A stretch of 7,486 nt of DNA from an uncultured Oscillospiraceae bacterium (GCA_900756575.1 CAAEKQ010000055.1:1-7486); one strand, 5' to 3'. Shown: positions 1 to 7,051, counted from the stretch's first letter. Numbers and translations: made by a program. The notes: generated by a model not told the origin, from the letters alone.

Positions 1-83
1 AATTTCATAAAAACCATCAAAAAGCTGTTTTTATGAAATTGCGCGGCAGAAGCCGCGCGAATAAACCGCAAAGCGGTTTATTC
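1..83. repeat. Three tandem perfect palindromes (REP/BIME-like element)
   Basis: Three hairpin-forming inverted repeats lie end to end. The first has 14-bp A/T-rich arms at 1-14 and 27-40 around a 12-nt loop. The second has 7-bp pure G/C arms at 41-47 and 52-58 around the loop AGAA. The third has 11-bp arms at 59-69 and 73-83 around the loop AAA. All arms match perfectly, and there is almost no unpaired sequence between the stems. No T-tract follows any stem, so a simple intrinsic terminator for an upstream gene is not well supported. A dispersed palindromic repeat, or a folded transcript end for a gene left of the window, fits better. The element starts at the window edge and may extend further left. 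The hairpins are seen directly; the element class is inference. Confidence 0.7.
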
Positions 84-168
84 AGCAGACATTATTATAA
101 AGAGAAGTGCCGGAAAAAGCAATGTTTTTGCGAAAAGCCTGCAAGCTCAGATTTTCCTGAGAAATGTG

Positions 169-197
169 TTGACAAAGGAGCTCGGATGGTGTATCGT
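169..197 (+). promoter_or_regulatory. Promoter of the marR-ABC-ABC-SDR operon
   Basis: A perfect -35 box TTGACA at 169-174 is followed, after a 17-nt spacer, by TATCGT at 192-197, which matches four of six bases of the -10 consensus. Transcription would begin near 204 and leave a leader of about 70 nt before the MarR start. The weak -10 is overlapped by a candidate repressor site, as expected for an autoregulated MarR operon. No other promoter candidate of similar quality was seen between the palindromes and the first gene. Confidence 0.6.
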
Positions 198-219
198 TAG
201 CTTACTAATTGTTAGCTAA
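197..219. promoter_or_regulatory. Candidate MarR operator overlapping the -10 and start site
   Basis: Two related half-site clusters sit back to back. TTAG at 197-200 and CTAA at 205-208 form an inverted repeat with a 4-nt spacer, and the 8-bp palindrome TTAGCTAA lies at 212-219. The inner CTAA and TTAG also pair across a 3-nt gap. MarR-family proteins are dimeric winged-helix repressors that bind short palindromes over their own promoters. Position and symmetry both fit autorepression by the next gene. Binding itself is inference. Confidence 0.55.
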
Positions 220-276
220 GATACTGTCAGCATAAAAACAATCTGCGGCAGTCGCTTGGAAAGGAGCATTGCATCT

Positions 277-837
277 ATGAAATCAAGGGATGAGGAATGG
301 GGACCAGGACCGGATTTCGGGCCGCCCCCGCCCCACGGAAAAGAAATGCCCATTGAGGAGCAGACCCCGCCGGAAGACGAACCCATGAGCTTCCGGCTGA
401 TGCGGCGGATCGAATACACCGGCCGGATTCATCACATGGCCTTCCGTTCCGTTTTGCAGGAGGACGGCCTTCCACCGGCTCAGGCCAGCGCATTGCGGTT
501 TATCATCCGCTTCCCGGGCATGAGCCAGCGGGAACTGGCGGATCGGCTGCACATTCAGCGGGCCACCGTTACGGTGATGCTGCAAAAAATGGAGCGGGCC
601 GGTTATGTGGATCGCCGCCCGGACCCCATGGATCAGCGAATTTCCCGAATCTATCCTACAGAAATGGCGGTTCGGCAGGACGAGGAGGGCAAACGATCCA
701 TTGACGGATATTTTGCCGACGTATTCCGGGGCTTTTCGTCGGAGGAGCAGCAGGTGATGGACGATATGTTGTCCCGGTTGGGGGCCAACATTCGCGGGAT
801 TATTGAGGCCACCCCCGATAGCCAGAGCAAGGAGTGA
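277..837 (+). CDS. MarR-family transcriptional regulator
   Basis: This gene encodes a 186-residue winged-helix regulator, probably the autorepressor of the operon it heads. The family dimerises on palindromic DNA and is usually released by small ligands or drugs. The helix-turn-helix runs from about residue 82 (MSQRELADRLHIQRATVTV) into the recognition helix and the turn MERAGYVDR. The wing carries the family pattern DPMDQR at about 116-121. Flanking helices at about 37-78 and 140-178 would form the dimer interface. The ATG at 277 is chosen because AAAGGAG lies at 260-266. An in-frame TTG at 256 lies upstream of that site and is unlikely. The first 36 or so residues are an unusual disordered extension rich in Gly, Pro and acidic residues (GPGPDFGPPPPHG). 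The stop is followed 5 nt later by the start of the first ABC subunit, so the genes are co-transcribed. MarR membership is clear; the ligand is unknown. Confidence 0.93.
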   Translation: MKSRDEEWGPGPDFGPPPPHGKEMPIEEQTPPEDEPMSFRLMRRIEYTGRIHHMAFRSVLQEDGLPPAQASALRFIIRFPGMSQRELADRLHIQRATVTVMLQKMERAGYVDRRPDPMDQRISRIYPTEMAVRQDEEGKRSIDGYFADVFRGFSSEEQQVMDDMLSRLGANIRGIIEATPDSQSKE

Positions 838-842
838 GCGCA

Positions 843-2573
843 TTGAAAACATTTTTACAGTATATCAAGCCCTATTGGAAATGGGTGCTGCTGACGATTG
901 TGTTTATCGCATTGCAGTCCCTTTCCGATTTGTACCTCCCGGCGCTGAATGCCAAGATTATTGATGACGGCGTTATGACCGGAGATGTGGGGAAAATCCT
1001 CACCTACGGCGTGCTGATGCTGATTGTGGCAATTCTGGTGGGACTGTGTACGCTGGGCACCACTTATTATTCCACCAAGGCTTCTCTGGCCTACGGCAGA
1101 GATATGCGGCTGGGGCTGTTTACCAAGGTGCAGTCCTTTTCTCAGTCCGATCTGGATCAGTTCGGCACTCCCTCACTGATTACCAGAACTACAAACGACG
1201 TCAACCAGATTCAGCAGATGATGCAGATGCTGCTGCGGACGATCATTACAACGCCCATTCTGCTGCTGGGCGGCATTGTCATGTGCCTCCGGCAGGACGT
1301 AAAGCTGTCGGCGATTCTGCTGTTTGTGGTACCGGTGATTACGGTAATGGTGGTGGTGACCACGAAAAAGTCCCATCCCTGGTTCAAAAAACAGCAGACC
1401 CAGGTGGATGTGCTCAACCAGGTGCTCCGTGAAAAGCTCTCGGGCATTCGCGTGATTCGCGCATTTGTGCGCACGGACTATGAGGAAAAGCGCTACGACA
1501 GCGAAAATGAAAAAATGCTGAAAATCGCGGTGCACGCCCATAAGCTCATGACGGCGATGATGCCCATGGTGACGCTGGTGATGAACATCGCAACCCTGGC
1601 GGCCTATTATCTGGGCGCAATTCGGATCGACAACGGCGGCATGGGCATTGGCTCCATGAATGCGTTTGTCACCTATCTCACGCAGATTTTGATGAGCGTG
1701 ATGATGTCGTCCATGATGATGAACATGATCCCTCGGGCCATGACCTCCATTGGCCGGATCAACGAGGTGCTGGAGTATGAGCCTACGGTGCAGGATTTGA
1801 ATGCATCGGAGGAAAAGCAGCTGGGGAAGTTCCAGGGGCTGGAGTTCCGGGATGTATCCTTCTGCTATCCCGGCGCGGATCGTCCGGTGCTGGAGCATGT
1901 GAGCTTTGTGACCCGGCCCGGCGAGACCACGGCGATCATCGGCTCCACGGGTTCCGGCAAATCCACGCTGATCAATCTGCTGCCCCGTATTTATGACGTG
2001 ACCGAGGGCCAGGTGCTCATGAACGGCATTGATGTGCGGGAAGTGAGTCAGGCCGAGCTGCGGAGCCATTTGGGCGTGGTACCCCAGAAGGCACTGCTGT
2101 TTGACGGCACCGTGGCATCCAACCTCCGTTATGGAAAAGAAGACGCCACCGAGGAGGAGATGTGGCACGCGCTGGAGGTGGCCCAGGGCAAGGACTTCGT
2201 ATCCGGCATGCCCCAGGGATTGGAATCCTCCATTTCCCAGGGCGGCGCCAACGTATCCGGCGGTCAGCGGCAGCGGCTTGCCATTGCCCGGGCGATTATC
2301 CGGAAGCCCGATGTGTATATTTTCGACGACAGCTTCTCGGCCCTGGACTTTAAGACCGACGCAAAGCTCCGTCAGGCGTTGAGCCACGAAACGAAGGAAG
2401 CGGCGGTGCTGATCGTTGCCCAGCGTGTTACCACGGTATTGGGCGCAGACCGGATCATCGTCCTGGACGAGGGTAAGGTGGCAGGCATCGGCACCCATAA
2501 GGAGCTGATGGAATCCTGCCAGGTATATAAGGAAATCGTATTTAGCCAGCTGAGTGCAGAGGAGGTGGCGTAA
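843..2573 (+). CDS. ABC exporter subunit A (TM287/BmrC-like, degenerate ATP site)
   Basis: This is a 576-residue half-transporter with an N-terminal six-helix membrane domain (about 1-300) and a C-terminal nucleotide-binding domain. Visible motifs are the A-loop Tyr342, Walker A GSTGSGKST at 367-375, Q-loop Gln415, an intact signature VSGGQ at 471-475 and Walker B Asp495. The catalytic Glu after Walker B is Asp (496), and the H-loop His is Gln (527). These two changes are typical of the partner that holds the degenerate site in heterodimeric exporters such as TM287/288, BmrCD and LmrCD. The start is TTG 843, placed 8 nt after AAGGAG at 829-834. A GTG at 834 overlaps that ribosome binding site and is less likely. 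The next gene starts directly after the stop codon and encodes the complementary subunit. Multidrug or lipid-like export is a family inference; the substrate is unknown. Confidence 0.95.
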   Translation: MKTFLQYIKPYWKWVLLTIVFIALQSLSDLYLPALNAKIIDDGVMTGDVGKILTYGVLMLIVAILVGLCTLGTTYYSTKASLAYGRDMRLGLFTKVQSFSQSDLDQFGTPSLITRTTNDVNQIQQMMQMLLRTIITTPILLLGGIVMCLRQDVKLSAILLFVVPVITVMVVVTTKKSHPWFKKQQTQVDVLNQVLREKLSGIRVIRAFVRTDYEEKRYDSENEKMLKIAVHAHKLMTAMMPMVTLVMNIATLAAYYLGAIRIDNGGMGIGSMNAFVTYLTQILMSVMMSSMMMNMIPRAMTSIGRINEVLEYEPTVQDLNASEEKQLGKFQGLEFRDVSFCYPGADRPVLEHVSFVTRPGETTAIIGSTGSGKSTLINLLPRIYDVTEGQVLMNGIDVREVSQAELRSHLGVVPQKALLFDGTVASNLRYGKEDATEEEMWHALEVAQGKDFVSGMPQGLESSISQGGANVSGGQRQRLAIARAIIRKPDVYIFDDSFSALDFKTDAKLRQALSHETKEAAVLIVAQRVTTVLGADRIIVLDEGKVAGIGTHKELMESCQVYKEIVFSQLSAEEVA

Positions 2574-4658
2574 ATGGCAAACGAAGATGTCGAGAAGGAA
2601 AAGCGAGAACTGGAGCTTCAACGCCAGAAGCGCTTCTCCGGCGGCCCCGGCAGCCGGTTTATCTCCGGCGGCGAGCAGGCCAGCGACTTTAAGGGCACCA
2701 TGTCCCGGCTGCTGCAACTGCTAAAGCCGCAGCTTCCCCTGATTCTTTTGACGTTTGTGATGACCATTGCCTATACCGTGGCCAGCACCTATGCCCCCAA
2801 TAAGCTGGCGGATATGGTGGATATCATCACCGACGGTATTCGCGCAAAAAACACCGGCGGTGGAATTGACTTCGGCGCGCTGCGTCATGCGGCGCTGATC
2901 GTGGGGCTATTATATGCCCTGACGGTGGTATGCAACCTGATTCAGCAGTTTATCATGATCGACGTATCGCAGAATCTGGTCTACGATATGCGCAAGGCCA
3001 TTGATATCAAGCTGAAAAAGCTGCCTATCAAGTATTTTGACTCCCATTCCCGGGGCGATATCCTCTCCCGGGTGTCCAACGACGTGGAGAATATCTCCAT
3101 GACCCTGCAAATGAGCCTGACCCAGATCATCTCCGCGATTATTACGCTGGTCAGCGTGCTGTTCTTTATGTTCTACCGGAACTGGCTGCTGACGCTGATC
3201 TCGCTGGTAACGGTGGTGCTGTGCTTCCTGATGACCAAGGTGATTGCATCTCGGGCCAAGGGCTATTTCACCACCCAGTGGGCTTCCACTGGTAATCTCA
3301 ACGGTCAGATCGAGGAAATGTACACCGGCCACACCGTGGTAAAGCTCTTTGGCCGGCAGCAGGCCGCCATGGAGGCCTTTGAGAAGGAGAACGAGGTGCT
3401 GTTCCAGTCCTCCTTTAAGGCCGCGTTTATCTCCGGCGTGATTCAGCCGGCCATGATGGTCATCAACAATCTGAACTATGTGGCTGTGTGTATTTTGGGC
3501 GGCGTTTGGATTGTCGGCGGCGGGCCTTTGGGGATGATCGTCACCCTGGGCGATGTAACCGCGATCATCGCCTACTCCAAGCAGCTGATGATGCCCATCA
3601 CCCAGACGGCTTCCATTGCCTCTACCATTCAGTCCACCATTGCCTCTGCGGAGCGGGTGTTTGAGCTGCTGGATGAGAAGGAAGCAGTGCCGGATCTGGA
3701 GCCCATTGAGCATCTGGAGGATCCCAAGGTGGTGTCCTTCGAGCACGTGAGCTTCAGCTATAAGCCGGACACCAAGCTCATTGAAGACCTGAATCTCACG
3801 GTTCGTCCCGGCGAAAAGGTCGCCATTGTCGGCCCCACCGGCGCGGGCAAGACCACGCTGGTGAACCTGCTTATGCGGTTCTATGAGGTGGACGACGGAC
3901 GGATCGCCATTGACGGCAAGGACATCCGCTCCATCCCCAGAGAGGAGCTGCGGAGTAAAATCGGCATGGTGCTCCAGGATGTATGGCTGTTCAGCGGCAC
4001 CATCCGGGACAATATCGCCTACGGCTATAATGTGCTGTCTGGCAAGGAGGCCACGGAGGAGGAAATCGTGGCGGCGGCAAAGATGGCCTATGTGGATCAC
4101 TTTGTAAAGACCCTGCCCCACGGCTATGACACCGTAATCAACGACGATGCCACGAACATTTCTCAGGGCCAGAAGCAGCTGATGACCATTGCCCGGGCGT
4201 TCCTGTCCGATCCCAGCATTCTGATTCTGGACGAGGCCACGTCTTCTGTCGATACCCGTACCGAGGTGCTGATCCAGAAAGCCATGCAAAAGCTTATGGA
4301 GGGCCGCACCAGCTTTGTCATTGCCCACCGGCTTTCGACGATCCGGGATGCGGACCTGATCCTGGTGATGAACCACGGTACCATCATCGAGCAGGGCACC
4401 CACCAGCAGCTGCTGGACAAAAAGGGCTTCTACTACGACCTGTACAATTCTCAGTTTATCGGTGCAACCGTGGAGGACGAACCCGCACAGCAGCAGGACA
4501 GCGGCTTCTCCGGCGGCTTCTCCGACGGAGGGTTTCCCGGCGGCGGCTTCCCGGGCAAGAAGGGGAAAAAGGGCAAGCATAAGGGCAAAATCCCGGAGGG
4601 CGAATTCCCCGAAGGCTTCCCCGTTCCAGAAGGAATGCAGGAGGAAACCGAGGTATGA
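2574..4658 (+). CDS. ABC exporter subunit B (TM288/BmrD-like, catalytic Walker B, degenerate signature)
   Basis: This 694-residue half-transporter pairs with the preceding subunit. A charged N-terminal stretch of about 45 residues precedes the six-helix membrane domain (about 50-350). The ATPase domain shows A-loop Tyr396, Walker A GPTGAGKTT at 420-428, Q-loop Gln468, Walker B Asp553 with catalytic Glu554, and H-loop His585. Its signature is ISQGQ (529-533) instead of LSGGQ. Its intact Walker motifs therefore combine with the intact signature of subunit A to form the hydrolysing site, while the reverse pairing is degenerate. GGAGG at 2561-2565 lies 8 nt before the ATG, which follows the upstream stop with no gap. 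The C-terminus is odd: from about residue 642 there is a low-complexity tail of Gly-Phe repeats, then a Lys cluster (KKGKKGKHKGK), then a Pro/Glu/Phe segment. It extends well beyond the usual family end near residue 635. The last four bases overlap the next gene. Confidence 0.95.
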   Translation: MANEDVEKEKRELELQRQKRFSGGPGSRFISGGEQASDFKGTMSRLLQLLKPQLPLILLTFVMTIAYTVASTYAPNKLADMVDIITDGIRAKNTGGGIDFGALRHAALIVGLLYALTVVCNLIQQFIMIDVSQNLVYDMRKAIDIKLKKLPIKYFDSHSRGDILSRVSNDVENISMTLQMSLTQIISAIITLVSVLFFMFYRNWLLTLISLVTVVLCFLMTKVIASRAKGYFTTQWASTGNLNGQIEEMYTGHTVVKLFGRQQAAMEAFEKENEVLFQSSFKAAFISGVIQPAMMVINNLNYVAVCILGGVWIVGGGPLGMIVTLGDVTAIIAYSKQLMMPITQTASIASTIQSTIASAERVFELLDEKEAVPDLEPIEHLEDPKVVSFEHVSFSYKPDTKLIEDLNLTVRPGEKVAIVGPTGAGKTTLVNLLMRFYEVDDGRIAIDGKDIRSIPREELRSKIGMVLQDVWLFSGTIRDNIAYGYNVLSGKEATEEEIVAAAKMAYVDHFVKTLPHGYDTVINDDATNISQGQKQLMTIARAFLSDPSILILDEATSSVDTRTEVLIQKAMQKLMEGRTSFVIAHRLSTIRDADLILVMNHGTIIEQGTHQQLLDKKGFYYDLYNSQFIGATVEDEPAQQQDSGFSGGFSDGGFPGGGFPGKKGKKGKHKGKIPEGEFPEGFPVPEGMQEETEV

Positions 4659-5359
4659 GGCGTGTGGTGATTACCGGCGGCTCCCGGGGCATCGGCGCTG
4701 CAACCGTTCGAAGGTTCACAGCAGCCGGAGATCAGGTGTACTTTCTGTATGAAAAGAGTACGGAGCTGGCTCGGCAGTTGGAGCAGGAAACCGGCGCAGT
4801 GGGCATTCCGTGCGATATCTCTCAGGAAGACGCGGTAAATCGGGCGTTCCAGCAGATCGGCCCGGTGGATGTGCTGGTGAACAACGCAGGCATTGTGGAC
4901 TATAACCCCATCAACTGGGTGTCCGCCGAGACGTTCCGCCGGGTGATGGATGTGAACGTCACGGGAATGTTCCTGTGCTGCAAGGCGGCCTTGTCCGGAA
5001 TGCTGCAACAGCAGAAGGGGGCGATTGTCAATGTGTCCTCCATGTGGGGGCGGGTTGGCAGCTCCTGCGAGGTGGCCTATTCCACCTCCAAGGCGGCGGT
5101 GATCGGCATGACCAAGGCGCTGGCGAAGGAGCTGGGGCCCTCGGGGATCCGGGTCAATGCCGTTGCCCCCGGGGTGATCCAGACGGATATGGTGAAAAAC
5201 GTCGCTCCCGAGGTCATGGAGGAACTGCGGCAGGAAACGCCCCTGGAGCAGCTGGGCAAGCCGGAGCAGGTGGCGGATGCCATTTGGTACCTGGCATCGG
5301 AGCAGGCGAGCTTTGTTACGGGAACTCTGCTGGATGTCAGTGGCGGATTTGTTATGTAA
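4655..5359 (+). CDS. FabG-like short-chain dehydrogenase/reductase
   Basis: This gene encodes a 234-residue classical SDR, a soluble NAD(P)H-dependent oxidoreductase with a Rossmann fold. The cofactor motif TGGSRGIG is at 7-14 and NNAG at 76-79. The catalytic tetrad is Asn101, Ser129, Tyr142 and Lys146, with the usual 13-residue Ser-Tyr spacing. The C-terminus carries the family pattern of GTLLDVSGGF. Its length and motifs match 3-oxoacyl-ACP reductase (FabG) and its relatives. The segment around SCEVAYSTSK followed by ALAKELGPSGIRVN resembles what I recall of clostridial YmfI-type proteins annotated as EF-P 5-aminopentanone reductase, but this is recall, not proof. The start overlaps the stop of the ABC gene (ATGA), with AGGAGG at 4639-4644, so translation is probably coupled. 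There are no fatty-acid synthesis genes beside it, which makes a dedicated FabG role less likely. A strong terminator follows. Confidence 0.92.
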   Translation: MRRVVITGGSRGIGAATVRRFTAAGDQVYFLYEKSTELARQLEQETGAVGIPCDISQEDAVNRAFQQIGPVDVLVNNAGIVDYNPINWVSAETFRRVMDVNVTGMFLCCKAALSGMLQQQKGAIVNVSSMWGRVGSSCEVAYSTSKAAVIGMTKALAKELGPSGIRVNAVAPGVIQTDMVKNVAPEVMEELRQETPLEQLGKPEQVADAIWYLASEQASFVTGTLLDVSGGFVM

Positions 5360-5373
5360 CCTAAAAAGATAGC

Positions 5374-5413
5374 ACTGGACGGCATAGCGCACTGCTATGC
5401 CGTCCAGTTTTGT
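5374..5413. terminator. Intrinsic terminator between convergent genes
   Basis: Perfect 15-bp arms at 5374-5388 and 5394-5408 enclose the 5-nt loop GCACT, followed on the plus strand by TTTT and another T-rich stretch up to 5418. The hairpin lies 14 nt after the SDR stop and 12 nt before the stop codon of the minus-strand hydrolase. A run of five A at 5363-5367, just beyond the left arm, would read as U on the minus strand. The hairpin may therefore also terminate the hydrolase transcript, with a weaker U-tract in that direction. Confidence 0.88.
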
Positions 5414-5420
5414 ATTTTGA

Positions 5421-6353
5421 TCAGGAGAGATGTGCAGAAACCCAGGAGATAAGATCGGAGAAGACTTCGTCCTTGTTGGTTTCGTTGTGCATTTCGTGGC
5501 GGCCGCCGGGATAGAGCTTCAGGGTGACGTCCTCCAGCTGGGCCTGTTGCAGCATGGCATACACGGCCTGAACGCCCTTGCCGTAGTTGCCCACCGGGTC
5601 GCAGTCTCCGGAGTAGATCAGAATGGGTAGAGACTTTTGCAGCCGTCCGGCCCAGTCGGTGGTGTTGACGTGGGTATAGGCGGTGAGCATATCCCGATAG
5701 GCCGAGACGGTAAAGGAGAAATTACACTTGCTGTCGGCGGCGTATTTCTCCCAGACCTCCGGATCCCGGCTGAGCCAGGCATTGCCGGAGGTGGCGTTGG
5801 GGATTTTCTTGCAGTAGGAGCCCATGCTGCACTTGACCATGAAGTTCGAGACGTATTTGGGGCCCTTGACCTTGGCTAGGAACCCGGCCAACCTCCGTCC
5901 AAAGGGCATGAGAGAGCTGGGGCCGCCGGTGCCGCTGATGATGAGGCCGTCGATGGTCTCCGGGTGCAGCTCGGCGTACCACCGAGCGTAAAAGCTGCCC
6001 ATGCTGTGGCCCAAGAGGAAATAGGGAACGCCGGGGAATTTCTCGTGCCCCAGGGCGTTCATGGTGTAGAGATCCTTGAGGATGAACTGATAGCCGTTTT
6101 TCTCGGCCATAAAGCCGTAGTTTTCCGGGGCGCTGGTGTCGCCATGGCCCAGATGGTCGTTGCCGCAGATGGCGATGCCGGCCTGACAGAGCACCTCGAA
6201 CATCGGCTCGTACCGGCAGACGTATTCGCACATCCCATGGCTCAGCTGGATCACCGCGCGGATGGGCTGGGTGGGGGTGTAAAAGTAACCGGCGGTCTGT
6301 GATGTGCCGTCGGCGGACGGAAAATGAATGGATTCCTTCTGAAATGCGGGCAT
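5421..6353 (-). CDS. Alpha/beta hydrolase, lysophospholipase/monoacylglycerol-lipase type
   Basis: This minus-strand gene encodes a 310-residue serine hydrolase of the Hydrolase_4 / S33-like group. No signal peptide is seen, so it is probably cytoplasmic. The nucleophile elbow is GHSMG with Ser117. The oxyanion region is SHGMCEY with His39-Gly40, and NDHLGHG (65-71) is a further family motif. The acid is probably Asp252 in GDCDPVG, and the catalytic base is His286 in GGRHEMHNE. A cap domain lies at about 140-240. The start at 6353 is preferred because GGAGGG (plus-strand 6360-6365) lies 6 nt upstream. An in-frame ATG at 6383 has no such site and falls upstream of the predicted transcription start. 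Relatives cleave monoacylglycerols, lysophospholipids or other esters; the true substrate cannot be read from the sequence. The gene stands alone, convergent with the exporter operon. Confidence 0.92.
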   Translation of the reverse strand: MPAFQKESIHFPSADGTSQTAGYFYTPTQPIRAVIQLSHGMCEYVCRYEPMFEVLCQAGIAICGNDHLGHGDTSAPENYGFMAEKNGYQFILKDLYTMNALGHEKFPGVPYFLLGHSMGSFYARWYAELHPETIDGLIISGTGGPSSLMPFGRRLAGFLAKVKGPKYVSNFMVKCSMGSYCKKIPNATSGNAWLSRDPEVWEKYAADSKCNFSFTVSAYRDMLTAYTHVNTTDWAGRLQKSLPILIYSGDCDPVGNYGKGVQAVYAMLQQAQLEDVTLKLYPGGRHEMHNETNKDEVFSDLISWVSAHLS

Positions 6354-6385
6354 GGAGATCCCTCCGTGAATGGTTTGATGCATTC

Positions 6386-6414
6386 AGTATACACCGTTTT
6401 GGGCGGAAGAACAA
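6386..6414 (-). promoter_or_regulatory. Promoter of the alpha/beta hydrolase gene
   Basis: Read on the minus strand, TTGTTC (6414-6409) is followed after 17 nt by TATACT (6391-6386), a five-of-six match to the -10 consensus. Transcription would begin near 6379, giving a 5' leader of about 25 nt before the ribosome binding site and the ATG at 6353. The placement excludes the longer start at 6383. Confidence 0.6.
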
Positions 6415-6455
6415 TGGGAAGGGAGAAAATTTTCACAGTGGAGGGTGTTGTCCTG

Positions 6456-6837
6456 AAATTTGGACAGGGAGTGTGGTAAGAAGAAAAAAGGGAATGGCGT
6501 TTCCGTGGGGGTGCGCGGACCGGTGTCCATCCATCAGGCGGTGAGTGTATCCCCGGTGGAAATCGAGTCCATGCAGATCACCAAGAGCGTCAACGGCGAG
6601 GTGGAGCTGAACGAGGACAGTACGGAGAAGGATTCAAAGAAGTCCTCGGATACCATGACCATGAAGCACTTTGTGCGGTTCGGCCTTTACCAGATCAAGG
6701 GATCTGCTAACGTCCAGCTGGCGGAGAAGACGGGCTTCACCCAGGAAGATGCCGCGGTGCTCAAGTCGGAGGAAAAACTGCCGGAATCGGTGGAGGAGCT
6801 TCCGGGACTTGCTATGGAGAAAATTCTTGGTGTATAA
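6456..6837 (+). pseudogene. cas7: Remnant of type I-C cas7 (csd2), truncated and frameshifted
   Basis: The plus strand encodes a block that matches the central part of Cas7/Csd2, the backbone subunit of type I-C Cascade that coats crRNA. Recognisable pieces are FGQ near 6459-6467, GVSVGVRGPVSIHQAVS, then ESMQITKSVNGE, SSDTMTMKHFVRFGLY and KGSANVQLAEKTGF. The FGQ piece is in a different frame (and runs into TAA at 6477-6479) from the rest, which is open to the TAA at 6835-6837. A net one-base insertion or two-base loss therefore lies between about 6468 and 6490, next to an A-rich run. The family is normally near 280-290 residues. Here about 125 codons remain: the first third is missing, and the usual region after TGFTQEDA (expected to contain an ARPEG-type motif) is absent. 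No start codon with a ribosome binding site serves it. It directly precedes the CRISPR leader, which supports the identity. Confidence 0.85.
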
Positions 6838-7051
6838 TAAGAATGAATCGTAAGCGGGAGCAAGGTTTGAGGGCATAACCCCGCGAATGGGAAGTGACCA
6901 TGGATTCCCTGGATGGTTCGCACCGGATTTTTTGCGCAATCAGGACTGCGATGAAGTGGATTTTTTGCTGGCGGAGCGCAGGAGACTGAGAATTCGGGTG
7001 CAGGTTTTGTGCAAATGCATTTATGCGCAGAAGAAATTTGGGCATAAATGC
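6838..7051 (+). promoter_or_regulatory. CRISPR leader region
   Basis: This 214-nt non-coding stretch sits between the cas7 remnant and the first repeat, on the side where the repeat orientation (3' end GATTGAAAT) places the leader. It contains GCGAA (6883-6887) facing TTCGC (6917-6921), an 11-bp direct repeat GGATTTTTTGC at 6925-6935 and 6958-6968, and a 10-bp inverted repeat that reaches the array. The GCGAA...TTCGCACC arrangement resembles type I-C leaders as I remember them. I see no convincing -10/-35 pair for pre-crRNA. The reading GARFEGIT near 6858-6881 could be a scrap of a Cas2 C-terminus, but it is too short to claim. No intact gene lies here. Confidence 0.65.
7017..7051. repeat. 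10-bp inverted repeat abutting the first CRISPR repeat
   Basis: The arms GCATTTATGC (7017-7026) and GCATAAATGC (7042-7051) are perfectly complementary across a 15-nt loop. The right arm ends at the base immediately before repeat 1, so the stem marks the leader-repeat junction where new spacers would be inserted. The inverted repeat is seen directly; any role in adaptation or transcription is inference. Confidence 0.8.

Noticed and set aside
146..161. Small hairpin CTCAG / CTGAG upstream of the -35 box
   Set aside because: A 5-bp stem with a 6-nt loop is within chance expectation and has no supporting context.
174..200. Mini-ORF ATG GTG TAT CGT TAG preceded by AAAGGAG, possible leader peptide
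   Set aside because: It lies between and across the -35/-10 boxes of the operon promoter, so it would not be in the transcript unless a promoter further upstream exists; none was convincing.
1173..2717. Long minus-strand open frame of over 500 codons opposite the first ABC gene
   Set aside because: It is the shadow of a G+C-rich coding frame; it is rich in His and Gln without any domain, while the plus strand shows all ABC motifs.
2910..4580. Long minus-strand open frame opposite the second ABC gene
   Set aside because: Same reason: an antisense shadow of a clearly assigned gene with no recognisable motifs.
6449..6466. Inverted repeat TGTCC / GGACA at the left end of the cas7 remnant
   Set aside because: Only 5 bp, it overlaps the FGQ-coding remnant, and there is no T-tract or operator context.
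6858..6881. Possible Cas2 C-terminal scrap (reading GARFEGIT)
   Set aside because: Eight residues are too few to separate from chance, and the frame has no other Cas2-like residues.
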